Notes: generated by a model from the sequence alone, not told the origin. Counted from the first letter of the stretch, positions 34,229 to 44,091 are shown. The stretch is 64,000 nucleotides of DNA from CAZTYI01 sp964466185 (GCA_964466185.1 CAYXMS010000002.1:1-64000), one strand, 5' to 3'. Program-made: numbers and translations.

Positions 34229-35764
34229 ATGGGATTTATTACAGACTATAGCAGCTTTAAAAAATTGCAAAATTTAGCTAAAAAACCTTTTGATCTAAAT
34301 AAACCAAATGCTGTTTCTGAAAAAAGGGTAAAAAAATATGTTTTAAAAGCAGGGGATTTTAAATTGCTTTATGCTTTGGAAAAAATAAATGATAAGATAA
34401 TTGAGGCTTTATTTGAACTGGCAAATGAAAGCAATGCTTTGGAAATGATGCAGGCTCAGCAAAATGGAGAAGCTGTCAATGTTTTTGAAAATAGAGCTGT
34501 TTTGCATACCTCTATGAGGGATGTTTTTGAAGACTCAAATTCTAGCGATAAAGCTAAAAAAGCAGCTGTTTTGGAAAAAAAAGAATTAGAAAAATGCAGG
34601 AATTTTTTAAAGCAAATAGATGGCGAATTTGAATACCTAGTGCATATTGGTATCGGAGGGTCTCATTTAGGTGTAGAAGTTGTCTTTGATGCCTTAAAAA
34701 ATTTAGCTAAACCTAAGATCAAACCTTTTTTCATTAACAATATTGATCCTGATAAAATGTATCAGGTTTTACAGGAAATAAATCTAAAAAAAACTCTTTT
34801 TGTTGTAGTTTCTAAATCCGGTTCTACTTTAGAAACTAAAATTTCAGAACAGTTTTTTAGAAAAGCTTTGGAAAAAGCCAAAATTGATAGCAGAAATAGA
34901 TTTTTAGCTATAACAACTGCCAAAAGTCAAATGGATAAAGCTAAAAATTACAGAAAAATTTTTTATTTTTGGGATTATATCGGCGGCCGTTATTCAGTAA
35001 CTTCCATGGTCGGGGCTGTTAGTTTAAGCCTGCTTATAGGAAACGATCTTTTTGTAGAGTTTTTAAAAGGTGCTCATCAGATGGATTTAATAGCCTTGAA
35101 AAAAACTAAAGACAATCTGCCTTTAATCTTGGCTTTATTGGGTATTTGGAAACGTAATTTTTTAAAATTGCCTACTTTGGCAGTTGTTCCTTATTGTAGT
35201 GCTTTAAAAAAATTCTGTTTTTATTTACAGCAGCTTGATATGGAATCCAATGGTAAATCAGTAAGCCTGCAAAAAGAAACATTGAATTTTTCGACGGCTC
35301 CTTTTTTGTTTGGCGATAGCGGCTCTAACGCGCAGCATTCGTTTTTTCAGCTTTTGCATCAAGGAACAGATATTTCTGCCCAGGAATTTATCGGCTTTAA
35401 AAAACCGCAAATAGAAGAAAAATTTAAAATCGATAAAACAACTGTTCAGCAAAAGCTTTATTGTAATCTTTTTGGTTCTGCCTTAGCTTTGGCTTTAGGA
35501 GAGAAAAATCAGGATTTAAACAAGAATTTTTTCGGCAATCGGCCTACTTCTATTTTATTGGCAGATCAGCTAACTGCAAAAACTATGGGACAGCTGATTG
35601 CTTTATATGAACATAAAATAGCTTTTCAAGGATATATTTGGGGAATTGATTCTTTTGATCAAGAAGGGGTACAGCTAGGTAAAAATATTTCCAATAAATT
35701 TTTAAAAACTTTGGAAGGAGAGCCAAATTTGCTGCATAAAGCTTTTTTGGAATTAATGTCTTGA
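34229..35764 (+). CDS. pgi: Glucose-6-phosphate isomerase
   Basis: 511 residues. It interconverts glucose-6-phosphate and fructose-6-phosphate in glycolysis/gluconeogenesis. HIGIGGSHLGVEVV and VVSKSGSTLET bind the sugar phosphate; GGRYSVTSMVGAVSL and SNGKSVSLQKE are the family signatures; GSNAQHSFFQLLHQG carries a catalytic histidine region; KAFLELMS ends near the expected C-terminus. AAAGGAAAA precedes the ATG. Confidence 0.95.
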   Translation: MGFITDYSSFKKLQNLAKKPFDLNKPNAVSEKRVKKYVLKAGDFKLLYALEKINDKIIEALFELANESNALEMMQAQQNGEAVNVFENRAVLHTSMRDVFEDSNSSDKAKKAAVLEKKELEKCRNFLKQIDGEFEYLVHIGIGGSHLGVEVVFDALKNLAKPKIKPFFINNIDPDKMYQVLQEINLKKTLFVVVSKSGSTLETKISEQFFRKALEKAKIDSRNRFLAITTAKSQMDKAKNYRKIFYFWDYIGGRYSVTSMVGAVSLSLLIGNDLFVEFLKGAHQMDLIALKKTKDNLPLILALLGIWKRNFLKLPTLAVVPYCSALKKFCFYLQQLDMESNGKSVSLQKETLNFSTAPFLFGDSGSNAQHSFFQLLHQGTDISAQEFIGFKKPQIEEKFKIDKTTVQQKLYCNLFGSALALALGEKNQDLNKNFFGNRPTSILLADQLTAKTMGQLIALYEHKIAFQGYIWGIDSFDQEGVQLGKNISNKFLKTLEGEPNLLHKAFLELMS

Positions 35765-35765
35765 C

Positions 35766-35810
35766 AGCTCTCCATATCTAAAACTATGGGTATTACGTCG
35801 TTGTTGTTTA
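35766..35810 (+). repeat. Palindromic intergenic element, family B
   Basis: GCTCTCCATATCTAAAACTATGGGTATTACGTCGTTGTTG: the hairpin has lost some pairing but GGTATTACGTCGT is kept. It starts two bases after the pgi stop, between pgi and the convergent 147-residue gene. Confidence 0.6.
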
Positions 35811-35821
35811 AGCTTTTGTTT

Positions 35822-36265
35822 TTAGAGGTGGGGTTGGTGATCCTCTGAAAATAAATTGTCAAACATACTAGCTGTTGCATCTACTGTTTTTTGTGCTCTT
35901 TCTATTTGTTCTTTTAGTGTGTTTAAAATAGTTGGTCCTTGTAACGGATCTAATGGAATTTGAGGTAGCTTTTCTTGTAAAGAAGTTGTTAAAGCATCCG
36001 GCAATACATTTAAATTTTGAGCTAGTTCCTTTAATTGCGCGCTAAGATTTGTAAAATGCGGTTTTAACTCATTGATGGCGTCTTTAGTTTGTTGTAATTG
36101 TTTGATTTCTTTTTGAAAAACTAGGTCTTTGCAAGCCGTTAGATAATGAGTGAAAATATTCATTGCTAAAGTATGTACTTTATTAGCTATGAAATTAAAA
36201 AATCTTGAAGTTTGCGTAGATAAGTAATTATAAACAGAATAAAAAGGACGACAAATACATTTCAT
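35822..36265 (-). CDS. Unknown protein with coiled-coil region
   Basis: 147 residues. The N-terminal ~45 are aromatic and cysteine-containing (CICRPFYSVYNYL), possibly membrane-interacting; ~50-95 is a heptad-like helix (EIKQLQQTKDAINELKPHF); a proline-rich turn (PQIPLDPLQGP) precedes a last helix. No family recognised. A TATAAT-like box read on the minus strand at 36332-36337 could be its promoter. Confidence 0.55.
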   Translation of the reverse strand: MKCICRPFYSVYNYLSTQTSRFFNFIANKVHTLAMNIFTHYLTACKDLVFQKEIKQLQQTKDAINELKPHFTNLSAQLKELAQNLNVLPDALTTSLQEKLPQIPLDPLQGPTILNTLKEQIERAQKTVDATASMFDNLFSEDHQPHL

Positions 36266-36443
36266 AAATACTGCCTTTTGGTTAGAAAAATTTAATTTTT
36301 GGCAAATAAGATAGCAAATTCAAAAAATTATATTATACTTTTTTTTTATTTTAACAATTTTGCCTTGATGTAAATAAGAATTTCCCTTGAACTAATAGAT
36401 TATGTTTTTAATAATTAACTCAAAATTTTAAAGAGGTTTTTCT

Positions 36444-36911
36444 ATGAATATTATTACTATTGCAGGTCATATGGGAGCGGATCCCGAAGTTCGCTTTACT
36501 TCATCCGGACAGAAAGTTACTTCTTTGAGAGTGGCTACTAGAGCACGCAGAAGCGCTAAGGGCGATGACCAGACTATTTGGTGGAGAATAACGGTTTGGG
36601 GAGAGCAGTTTGATAAAATGATGGCTTATTTTAAAAAAGGCAGCGCTATTATGGTCGTAGGTGAGCTGCAAAAGCCGGAAATTTTTACTGGCAGAGATGG
36701 CCAGCCTCAAATTTCTTTATCTATCACCGCTTCTAACCTTATGTTTAGTCCTTTTGGCAAAAGCAATGCTAATGTGGAAAATAGAAATAGTTATGCTCAG
36801 CAAAATACCAATCAGGAAGAGACTGCACAGGAAAAGACTGAAGAAGTCGGCATTATCAGCGGAACTGCTGAAAAAAGTGAGAATATATCAGAAGACGAAA
36901 TTCCTTTTTAA
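36444..36911 (+). CDS. ssb: Single-stranded DNA-binding protein
   Basis: 155 residues. OB fold with MNIITIAGHMGADPEVRFTS at the start, WWRITVWGEQFDKM and GSAIMVVGELQKPE in the core. A Gln/Asn/Glu-rich tail ends in acidic SEDEIPF, the standard partner-binding C-terminus. AAGAGG precedes the ATG. The pepA gene follows by ~120 nt, the same pairing known from Chlamydia. Confidence 0.95.
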   Translation: MNIITIAGHMGADPEVRFTSSGQKVTSLRVATRARRSAKGDDQTIWWRITVWGEQFDKMMAYFKKGSAIMVVGELQKPEIFTGRDGQPQISLSITASNLMFSPFGKSNANVENRNSYAQQNTNQEETAQEKTEEVGIISGTAEKSENISEDEIPF

Positions 36912-37028
36912 ACCTTTTGATAGGATTTTAAAAAAAAAAGAAATCTTTTTTTTAAAGCTTTGAAAATTGGAATTTTGGATTTGAATGTCAGATGTTTTGA
37001 ATAGAGCCTAAAATGCAAAGAGGTAAAA

Positions 37029-38501
37029 ATGCAAGTAGATGCCGTTATTTTTTCTAAAAGAAAAGAAAAAAAAGCCCTAGTTCTGCCCTTTTTGGAAGAT
37101 GATAAAAAAGGTGCTAGTTTTTTGTCGGATACAGCTGCTAAGGAATTTGCCCAGTTGCCTGCGTTGAAATATAAAGACTTTAAAGGCAGGCAGGGCGAGG
37201 TTTTGTTGCTTTATAGCGATGTTTTAGAAAAAAGAATTGTGCTTCTAGGACTTGGTAAAAAAGAAAAAATTTCTGATGAGATTATTCGGCTTTCTTATGC
37301 CTGCTTAGTAAAAAAATGCAGGGAGTTGAAAATCACTTCTTTGAACGTGCTTTTTCCTGAAAAATTGAAATCAGAAGATGTTTTGGGAGCAATTTTAGAG
37401 GGGCTTTATTTGACTAATTATGTTTTTAACCATATGCGCAGGGAAAGCCTGCTGGAAATTTCTCCTTTAATTGAAACAGTAAGTCTAGTAAATGCTCCCC
37501 AAGAAGCGGCTAAAAAAATTGCTAAAATGAGAAAAATAGCAGAAGGTATTTATTTGGTTCGTGATCTGGTTATGAATCATGCAGATGAAATTACCCCTAG
37601 AAAACTAGCGACAGTCGCTAAAAGTTTTGAAAAAATTTCCAAGAAAATAAAAGTCGAAGTTTTTGATAAAAAACGGATTGAAAAAGAAAAAATGGGTCTT
37701 TTGCTGGCTGTCAGCCGCAGCTCATTTAGAGAGCCTACCTTTACTGTTATTCATTACAACGGAGCTGCAAAAAAAGATAAAAAAATAGCTTTGATTGGCA
37801 AAGGGCTGACTTATGATACAGGCGGGCTTAGCTTAAAACCATCAACTGCTATGGATACTATGAAATGTGATATGGCAGGCGGAGCTTCGGTTTTAGGTAC
37901 CTTGTATGCAGCTGCTCTTTTAAATTTGAAAGTTAATTTGATCGGCGTGGTGCCGGCTACGGAAAATGCGATTAGCGCCAATAGCTATAAGCCCGGGGAT
38001 GTCTATACCAGTTACTGCGGTAAAACGGTAGAAGTGGAAAATACCGATGCTGAAGGGCGTTTGATTCTGGCGGATGCTTTAGGATATACCGTCAAAAAAA
38101 TTAAACCAGCCTATATGATAGATTTAGCTACTTTGACTGGAGCTATTTCTATTGCTTTGGGAGAAGAAATAGCCGGATTGTTTTCCAATAACGAAAAATT
38201 GGTTCAAAAAATTAAAAAAGCATCGCATGAAACTGGTGAAAAATTATGGCACATGCCGCTTTATGAAAGTTATTTGGAAAGCTTGAAATCAGAGATTGCC
38301 GATATTAAAAATGTCGGAGGCAGAAAAGGAGGAGCCATTACAGCCGGGCTTTTTCTACAGGAATTTGTCCGGGACTGCCCTTGGGCTCATTTGGATATTG
38401 GAGGGACTGCTTATTATTCCAAAGCTAAAGGTTATTATCCGACTTTGGCAACAGGCTACGGCGTCCGTCTTTTAATTGAGCTTTTAGAAAATGGCCTTTA
38501 A
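37029..38501 (+). CDS. pepA: Leucyl aminopeptidase (M17)
   Basis: 490 residues. The C-terminal two-zinc catalytic domain shows GKGLTYDTGGLSLKP (Lys and Asp ligands), MKCDMAGGA and NTDAEGRLILADAL, the M17 signature. It removes N-terminal residues from peptides in the cytoplasm. AAAGAGG lies before the ATG. The 3' end overlaps the pseudouridine synthase gene by 11 nt. Confidence 0.95.
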   Translation: MQVDAVIFSKRKEKKALVLPFLEDDKKGASFLSDTAAKEFAQLPALKYKDFKGRQGEVLLLYSDVLEKRIVLLGLGKKEKISDEIIRLSYACLVKKCRELKITSLNVLFPEKLKSEDVLGAILEGLYLTNYVFNHMRRESLLEISPLIETVSLVNAPQEAAKKIAKMRKIAEGIYLVRDLVMNHADEITPRKLATVAKSFEKISKKIKVEVFDKKRIEKEKMGLLLAVSRSSFREPTFTVIHYNGAAKKDKKIALIGKGLTYDTGGLSLKPSTAMDTMKCDMAGGASVLGTLYAAALLNLKVNLIGVVPATENAISANSYKPGDVYTSYCGKTVEVENTDAEGRLILADALGYTVKKIKPAYMIDLATLTGAISIALGEEIAGLFSNNEKLVQKIKKASHETGEKLWHMPLYESYLESLKSEIADIKNVGGRKGGAITAGLFLQEFVRDCPWAHLDIGGTAYYSKAKGYYPTLATGYGVRLLIELLENGL

Positions 38502-39477
38502 ACACTATTTGGTATCTTCTCAAGAAGAAGGTCTGAGACTGGTTAATTTTATTAAGGCTAAGACTAAAAGTTTTTATTCTTTAAAAAAAATTAAAAAAGC
38601 CATGGAAAAAGGCATTTGCCGGTTGAATGGCAAAACTGAATGCTTTGCTTCTGTCAAAGTCAAAAAAGGGGATGCGGTAGAAATTGCCATAGAGCAAATT
38701 TTACCTTCTGAATTGGTTGCAGATCAGAAAACACATAAAGTTGAAAATTTTAAACAGCAAAATTCTTTTAAAGATGAGGTTGATACCTCGAAAATTAAAA
38801 AATCAGAAATTGCTGTTTTGTTTGAAGACGAATATTTTTTGATCATCAATAAACCGACTTTTTTACTTTGCTCTGATTCTTTGATTAGAAAATATTTTCC
38901 GGAAACATTTTTAGTTCATCGTTTGGATTTAAAAACATCAGGTCTTTTGATTTTAGCTAAAAGCAAAAAGGTAAAAAAAGAGTTTATTAAAATTTTCTCT
39001 TCGAAAAATCTTAAAAAAACTTATTTGGCAATTGTTGATGGCCATCTTAATCAAAAGAAAGGAAAAATCTGTTCTTTTTTACAGCCTAAAAACAGATTTG
39101 CTAAATCTGCTAAAAAAACTCAGGAAAATTATGGTAAAATTCTTTTTAAGTCCCATCCAAAAGTCGGGCTGAAAGCTGTTACTTTATTTAAGACTTTAAC
39201 AGCTCAGAAAAAATATTCGGCTGTGCTTTTTTTTCCGATAACTGGTAGAACCCATCAGATCAGAGTGCATGCCTTAGAACTGGGCCATCCTATTTTGGGG
39301 GATTATCAATACTTTCAAGAATATGAATATTCCGATTTTGTTCCGCGGCTTTTATTGCATAGTTATCAACTTGAATTTTTACATCCCATTAAAAGAAAAA
39401 ATATTAAGATAGAAGCGCCTATTCCTCAAATTTTTAAAAAATTTTTAAGGGGAATCAAAAAGCTGGAAAAACGATAG
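38491..39477 (+). CDS. RluA-family pseudouridine synthase (S4 domain)
   Basis: 328 residues. N-terminal S4 RNA-binding domain (KKIKKAMEKGICRLNGK), then LVHRLDLKTSGLLILAK with the catalytic Asp, and GRTHQIRVHALELGHPILGD, all typical of RluC/RluD-type enzymes. It isomerises uridine in ribosomal RNA; which site cannot be told. Translational coupling with pepA is likely because its ATG lies inside the pepA end. Confidence 0.9.
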   Translation: MAFKHYLVSSQEEGLRLVNFIKAKTKSFYSLKKIKKAMEKGICRLNGKTECFASVKVKKGDAVEIAIEQILPSELVADQKTHKVENFKQQNSFKDEVDTSKIKKSEIAVLFEDEYFLIINKPTFLLCSDSLIRKYFPETFLVHRLDLKTSGLLILAKSKKVKKEFIKIFSSKNLKKTYLAIVDGHLNQKKGKICSFLQPKNRFAKSAKKTQENYGKILFKSHPKVGLKAVTLFKTLTAQKKYSAVLFFPITGRTHQIRVHALELGHPILGDYQYFQEYEYSDFVPRLLLHSYQLEFLHPIKRKNIKIEAPIPQIFKKFLRGIKKLEKR

Positions 39478-39527
39478 ACTGTTAAGCAAGATGCAGAAAG
39501 CGGAAAATTTAAATTTTACCCTGTAAG

Positions 39528-40646
39528 ATGCGTATTTTACTGATTAAAACTTCAGCTTTGGGAGATATCATTCAGACTTTCCCTGTTTTGGAATTTTTAA
39601 ATAAATATTTTAAAAATTTAAAAATTCACTTTGCTGTTTTAGAGGAAAATCAGGAAATTGTTCGGTCTCACCCTTTTGTGGATCAAACAATTGCAATTCC
39701 CAGAAGTTTCTTTGCTTTTCCATTTTTGGGCTTGAAAAAGCTTTTTTCTTTAATGCAGAGAAACGGCGGCTACGAGGCTGTTTTTGATTTGCAAGGCAAT
39801 GTAAGGTCTGCTTTAATCACAGCTTTTGCTAAAAGCCCTCATAAAGTAGGTCTGGATAGAAAATCTGTTGCCGAATGGCCTAATATTTTTGTTACTAATC
39901 ATCAATATGCAATAAATCTAAACCAAAATATTAGATTGCAGTATCTTTCTATTATTTCTCGTTATTTTCAGATGCCTGATAAGTTGTTACATTCTTTTGA
40001 TTTTTTCTCTAAAATGCTACTTAAATTAAACGCTCAGGAAAAATTCAAAAAAGATGAAATTGCCAAAAAGATTTCCAAAATTAAAAGAAAAGATCAAAGG
40101 CTTTTTTTTATAGCTCCCTTTTCCAAATGGAAAAGTAAAGAATTAGACCATTCCTTGTTGCTTGGTTTTTTACAAAAAATTAAACAAAAATATGATCCTT
40201 TGTTTTTATTTTTACAAAGCTCTTCTTTAGAATTTTCCAAAAGTTTAACGCTCGCTTCTTATTTTAGTCCAAATCATGGGCAGCTGGTTTTAGAAAAGCT
40301 GTCTCTGCCTGTTCTGCAGCATCTTATGAAAGAATCTGATCTGCTCATCGGAATGGACTCCTGTCCTTTGCATTTGGCCCTTTTAGCAGGTTTGCCTACC
40401 GTTAGTTTTTTTGGGCCGACTAGCGCCTCAGTTTATGGAGCGCAAGGTCAAAATCTGGAAAAAAAACATCTTTGCTTTACAGGGATATGTTCTAAAAAAC
40501 CGCCGCTTAAATTTAAAAAGCGCTGCCCTGATTTAAGAAGCTGTTCTTTAGACTGCATCGATAACAATTGTTCTCTTTCATTAAATCAAAGTATTAATCA
40601 GCGATTCTCAGCTTTTTCTAAGTTTTATCAGAATTTAATTAAATAA
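39528..40646 (+). CDS. Lipopolysaccharide heptosyltransferase-like protein (GT9)
   Basis: 372 residues. MRILLIKTSALGDIIQTFPV is the GT9 opening; FDLQGNVRSALI marks the acceptor side and LLIGMDSCPLHLALLAGLP the ADP-heptose binding signature. Cysteines cluster near the C-terminus (CFTGICSKKPPLKFKKRC...CSLDC), as in some chlamydial and gammaproteobacterial homologues. Acts on lipid A core at the inner membrane. Which heptose it adds is not determinable here. Confidence 0.88.
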   Translation: MRILLIKTSALGDIIQTFPVLEFLNKYFKNLKIHFAVLEENQEIVRSHPFVDQTIAIPRSFFAFPFLGLKKLFSLMQRNGGYEAVFDLQGNVRSALITAFAKSPHKVGLDRKSVAEWPNIFVTNHQYAINLNQNIRLQYLSIISRYFQMPDKLLHSFDFFSKMLLKLNAQEKFKKDEIAKKISKIKRKDQRLFFIAPFSKWKSKELDHSLLLGFLQKIKQKYDPLFLFLQSSSLEFSKSLTLASYFSPNHGQLVLEKLSLPVLQHLMKESDLLIGMDSCPLHLALLAGLPTVSFFGPTSASVYGAQGQNLEKKHLCFTGICSKKPPLKFKKRCPDLRSCSLDCIDNNCSLSLNQSINQRFSAFSKFYQNLIK

Positions 40647-40803
40647 TATTTATCAGTTTAAGAAATTAAACCCTTGTTAAAAATAAATTTCTTTAGTAAT
40701 AAAAAAGATTAAGAGGGTTTGTTAATTTAAAATGTATTTTTAGCTTGTTTATAGTAGTAATACAAACCTTTAAAAAATTGCTCTTTTAAGGAGAAACAAG
40801 AAA

Positions 40804-40980
40804 ATGAAAAAGATGCTGTTGATTATATTAGGCTTTTTTTGTACTGGAGGATCGATAGCCTCTTGTGATTTTTTGGGAAAAAAGAAAGAACATCGTAAAG
40901 AACATCAGCAGTGCTCTTCAAAATATAAAACTTGTGACAATCTGCCCAGCTATCCGAGTAGATGCGAAAGACGCTGGTAG
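40804..40980 (+). CDS. Small putative lipoprotein
   Basis: 58 residues. MKKMLLIILGFFCTGGSIAS-C21 is a signal sequence with an IASC lipobox; the mature part is short, basic in the middle (KKKEHRKEH) and has three further cysteines near the end. AAGGAG lies 9 nt before the ATG. It recalls the small cysteine-rich envelope lipoproteins of Chlamydiae in size and cysteine content, but I cannot align it to one. Stop at 40980, 17 nt from the convergent mazG end. Confidence 0.65.
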   Translation: MKKMLLIILGFFCTGGSIASCDFLGKKKEHRKEHQQCSSKYKTCDNLPSYPSRCERRW

Positions 40981-40997
40981 TGCGAAACCGCTTTTGA

Positions 40998-41624
40998 TTA
41001 AACTGTTTTTTTTAGCTGTTTAAGCCGTCTTCTCAGGCCGTCTTCTAAAGAAAGATCATTTTTTTCAGCTATTGAGGCTAAAAATAAAAGCATGTCAATC
41101 AATCTCTCTTCTGTTAATGGCATTTTTGGATCTAGCTTTTTTAAATCTTTAAAATCAGTAAATTCAAGGCCTGACTTTTTTAATCTTCTAACTGCCAGTT
41201 GTGCTTTCATTAAAAGGGGGAGGTCTGGAGGAATGCTTTCCAGAGGATGCTTTTGAGTCTTTTCTGTTTTTTTGATTTCCTGCCACTCTGAAAGCACTTC
41301 TTCCGGCGTTAGTTTTCTTTTATCTTTAAAGATGTGAGGATGACGGCGGATTAGCTTGTCGCAAATTGTTTCTACAACATCTGCAAAGTTAAATTGCTGT
41401 TTTTTTTCTGCCAGTTTAGAAATAAAGACAATATTATAAATCAAGTCTCCCAATTCTTCTTTGATTTTAACAAAGTTTTTCTCGTCGATAGCCTCTACTA
41501 CTTCGTGCGCCTCTTCTATGACATATCTTTGTAGGCTGCTGAGCGATTGTTTTTTATCCCAAGCGCAGCCGTCTTCTCCTAAAAGAGTTTCGGCTATTTC
41601 TAACAGTTTTTGCGTTTTGTCCAT
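40998..41624 (-). CDS. mazG: MazG-family nucleoside triphosphate pyrophosphohydrolase
   Basis: 208 residues. GCAWDKKQSLSSLQRYVIEE opens the MazG fold; EEAHEVVEAI and KEELGDLIYNIVF give the ExxE ... ExxD magnesium-binding pattern, and RRHPHIF follows. It hydrolyses non-canonical or excess NTPs to NMP and PPi. About half of E. coli MazG length is duplicated there; this is the shorter form. Confidence 0.9.
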   Translation of the reverse strand: MDKTQKLLEIAETLLGEDGCAWDKKQSLSSLQRYVIEEAHEVVEAIDEKNFVKIKEELGDLIYNIVFISKLAEKKQQFNFADVVETICDKLIRRHPHIFKDKRKLTPEEVLSEWQEIKKTEKTQKHPLESIPPDLPLLMKAQLAVRRLKKSGLEFTDFKDLKKLDPKMPLTEERLIDMLLFLASIAEKNDLSLEDGLRRRLKQLKKTV

Positions 41625-41674
41625 AAAAAAATTCAGATGTTTAAGTTAAGATGTTTGCTTTTTTTTAAAAAAAA

Positions 41675-41774
41675 GTACCGGAGATTTATTCATAACCTAA
41701 GAAAAAATTTAAAGGCTGCTACCTTCCGGTCCTGACCTGGTTAAAATTTTTTCTTACCTATGAGATCCCCGGTA
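41675..41774 (-). ncRNA. ffs: Signal recognition particle RNA (4.5S type)
   Basis: On the minus strand, GTACCGGGGATCTC pairs with a complementary 3' end, and the apical domain contains GGTCAGGACCGGAAGGTAGC, the near-invariant Ffh-binding hairpin with GGAA tetraloop. About 100 nt, the small bacterial form. Confidence 0.95.
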
Positions 41775-41920
41775 CAAGGTTTTTATTTTAACAAAAACAT
41801 CAAGAAAAGTTAAAGAGTTTCTTGGTCTCAAAAAAAAATATCAACTACAGCACAAAACTCCTCAGATTTATCCAAGGGGAGTAGATCAGCAAATGATTCC
41901 CTTAATTTGGAGAAAATAAA

Positions 41921-43081
41921 TTATTTTTCACCGTCCTTAGCTGAGTTTAAATCTAATGGATAGGCAGTTAGATTAATAATAAAAGTATCTGGAAAAAATC
42001 TGGACAGAATCTGCGCTGCCGTTTCTCCATTTTGCGCCAGCTGAGAAGCGGAAAAAAGACATAAACCCACTCCATGGCCTCTGCCGAAACCCTTGAACGA
42101 AACTTCTTTTTCTTTGGTTTCTACTGTGAAGTCATTGGAAGGCAGTATTTTTTTTGAAAGCCTGGACTGCAAAGTAAAAAAGTCTAGATCATGAACATTA
42201 TTTTGATCTTTTAACCTAACACCGTAAACTTTTCTGGAGTTTTTGTCCTGGAAAAGCTGCAGCTGGTTTAGTTTTTTCAGACCTAGGGCAGATGCCAGCC
42301 GGTCTTTAGAAACTGTATATTTCCAAGCTGTATCTCTGCGGTCAATATCTGCAAGCGGCGCTCTGACACCTGTTTTAGGGGCATTGACATCATGGCGGAA
42401 AACCACCTGATAAGGAGCTGTCTTGCCGCCTGAATGTTCAGTCCAGAGTGCTGCAAAAGGTTGTTTGTTTTTAGAGTTTACCAAAATTAGATCGCTGGTT
42501 GCGTCCACTGCTTTTACAATTGGCGAATCAGGAATAATTAAAGCAGCCCCTTGATAGCCGATGCGGTTTTTTTCAATGTGCCAAACATAGTTTTTATGTT
42601 TTTGTATTTGATAGTAGGTCCAAGTGCGCTCAGTGATTGCTACAGCGTTCATAGCTTCGTCTTCAATTGGAAAAGCAAAATGATCGGTTAAAATAGATTT
42701 CAAATAGGATTCAATATCCACTTCATTGACTATTTTTAGAACCTCTCCAATTTTATAAACGGCAACAGCTCCGTCATATTGCACGCCATTAACCAGTAAA
42801 GAAGTTTTGGGATTGCGGGGAACTATGCGGATTTGGTTGATTCCTAAAAATTCTTGTCCCCATTTTATGCCTTCTGCTGTTGGCCGTACCATAAAACGTT
42901 TGGAAAGCAGGCCAGAGGTGACTTTGGTCTTGTTGCTGGGGTTATAAACATAGTAAGGACCACAAACTTCCAGCAAAGCGTCTTTAACATTTTGTTCTAG
43001 CAAAATATTAATTTCTTCTGCTGATACTTTGTTTAGGTTAAATAGGCTTAAACAGGCCAAGAAAAAGAAAATTTTTTTCAT
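41921..43081 (-). CDS. SpoIID-domain protein, exported
   Basis: 386 residues with a signal peptide (MKKIFFFLACLSLFNLNKVSA). The SpoIID fold is shown by the IVNEVDIESYLKSILTDHF start, AVAITERTWTYYQ, LWTEHSGGKTAPY and FKGFGRGHGVGLCLFSASQLAQNG. SpoIID proteins cleave denuded peptidoglycan glycan strands; chlamydiae keep homologues that act at the division septum. It overlaps ruvB by 4 nt, the same pair as in Chlamydia. Confidence 0.9.
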   Translation of the reverse strand: MKKIFFFLACLSLFNLNKVSAEEINILLEQNVKDALLEVCGPYYVYNPSNKTKVTSGLLSKRFMVRPTAEGIKWGQEFLGINQIRIVPRNPKTSLLVNGVQYDGAVAVYKIGEVLKIVNEVDIESYLKSILTDHFAFPIEDEAMNAVAITERTWTYYQIQKHKNYVWHIEKNRIGYQGAALIIPDSPIVKAVDATSDLILVNSKNKQPFAALWTEHSGGKTAPYQVVFRHDVNAPKTGVRAPLADIDRRDTAWKYTVSKDRLASALGLKKLNQLQLFQDKNSRKVYGVRLKDQNNVHDLDFFTLQSRLSKKILPSNDFTVETKEKEVSFKGFGRGHGVGLCLFSASQLAQNGETAAQILSRFFPDTFIINLTAYPLDLNSAKDGEK

Positions 43082-44091
43082 TTTACGTCTCCATCTTTTT
43101 GATAAGTTTTTCCCATATGCGCATAAGCTAACTCGGTAGCCTCGCGCCCCTGTTTGGTGCGTTTTAAAAAACCGCTTTGAATTAGGTAAGGCTCGTATAC
43201 TTCCATGAGAGTATGGCTTTCTTCTCCTATGGCAATAGCCAGGGTATCTACGCCAACAGGCCCGCCGTTATAATGATCAATAATAACAGAAAGCAGTTTT
43301 TTATCCATTTCGTCAAGCCCTTTTTCATCAATTAACAACATTTCCAGCGCTTCTTGCGCCAGATCAGTGCCGACTTGTTTTTGGTTGTTCATTTGGGCAA
43401 AATCACGGACCCATCTTAGTAAGTTGTTAGCTATCCGTGGCGTGCCTCGTGAACGCGAGGCAATTAACAGGGCTGACTTGAGATCTAGGTTGGTTTTTAA
43501 GATCTTGGCAGAGCGCAGAATAATTTTCTGCAAAGTTTCTGCAGGATAATAGTCTAACCGAGAAGTAAAAGCAAATCGCGAACGCATAGGAGAGGAAATT
43601 AAGCCGGATTTGGTAGTAGCTCCGATTAAAGTAAAGGGATTTAGATTAATTTGTACGCTGCGGGCGGAAGGGCCTGAATCGATCATTAGGTCTAATCTAA
43701 AGTCTTCCATGGCAGAGTATAGATATTCTTCCAAAACCTTGTTTAAGCGGTGAATTTCATCGATAAAGAGTATGTCTTTAGGATTTAAATTAGTCAAAAG
43801 TCCTGCCAAATCTGCTGCTTTTTCTAAAATTGGACCGGAAGAGCAGATTAAATTGGTTCCCATTTCATTTGCGATTAACGACGCAAGCGTAGTTTTTCCT
43901 AGGCCGGGAGGGCCAAAAAATAGCAGATGGCCTAATGGTTCTTCGCGTTTTTTAGCTGCGCCAATTAAAATGTTTAACTGTTGTTGGATTTTTTCCTGTC
44001 CGAAAAATTCTTTTAAGCCCTGGGGACGGAGATTAGCTTCAAAAACAGCATCCTGTTTTTTAAGTGTCGATTGAATAAAATTTTCTTCCAT
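43078..44091 (-). CDS. ruvB: Holliday junction branch migration helicase RuvB
   Basis: 337 residues. RPQGLKEFFGQEKIQQQL, Walker A GPPGLGKTTLAS, Walker B ILFIDEIHRLN, sensor 1 ATTKSGLISSPMRSRF and the C-terminal winged helix around GGPVGVDTLA...LIQSGFLKRT. AAA+ motor that drives branch migration with RuvA. Start at 44091 fits the family length. Confidence 0.97.
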   Translation of the reverse strand: MEENFIQSTLKKQDAVFEANLRPQGLKEFFGQEKIQQQLNILIGAAKKREEPLGHLLFFGPPGLGKTTLASLIANEMGTNLICSSGPILEKAADLAGLLTNLNPKDILFIDEIHRLNKVLEEYLYSAMEDFRLDLMIDSGPSARSVQINLNPFTLIGATTKSGLISSPMRSRFAFTSRLDYYPAETLQKIILRSAKILKTNLDLKSALLIASRSRGTPRIANNLLRWVRDFAQMNNQKQVGTDLAQEALEMLLIDEKGLDEMDKKLLSVIIDHYNGGPVGVDTLAIAIGEESHTLMEVYEPYLIQSGFLKRTKQGREATELAYAHMGKTYQKDGDVK

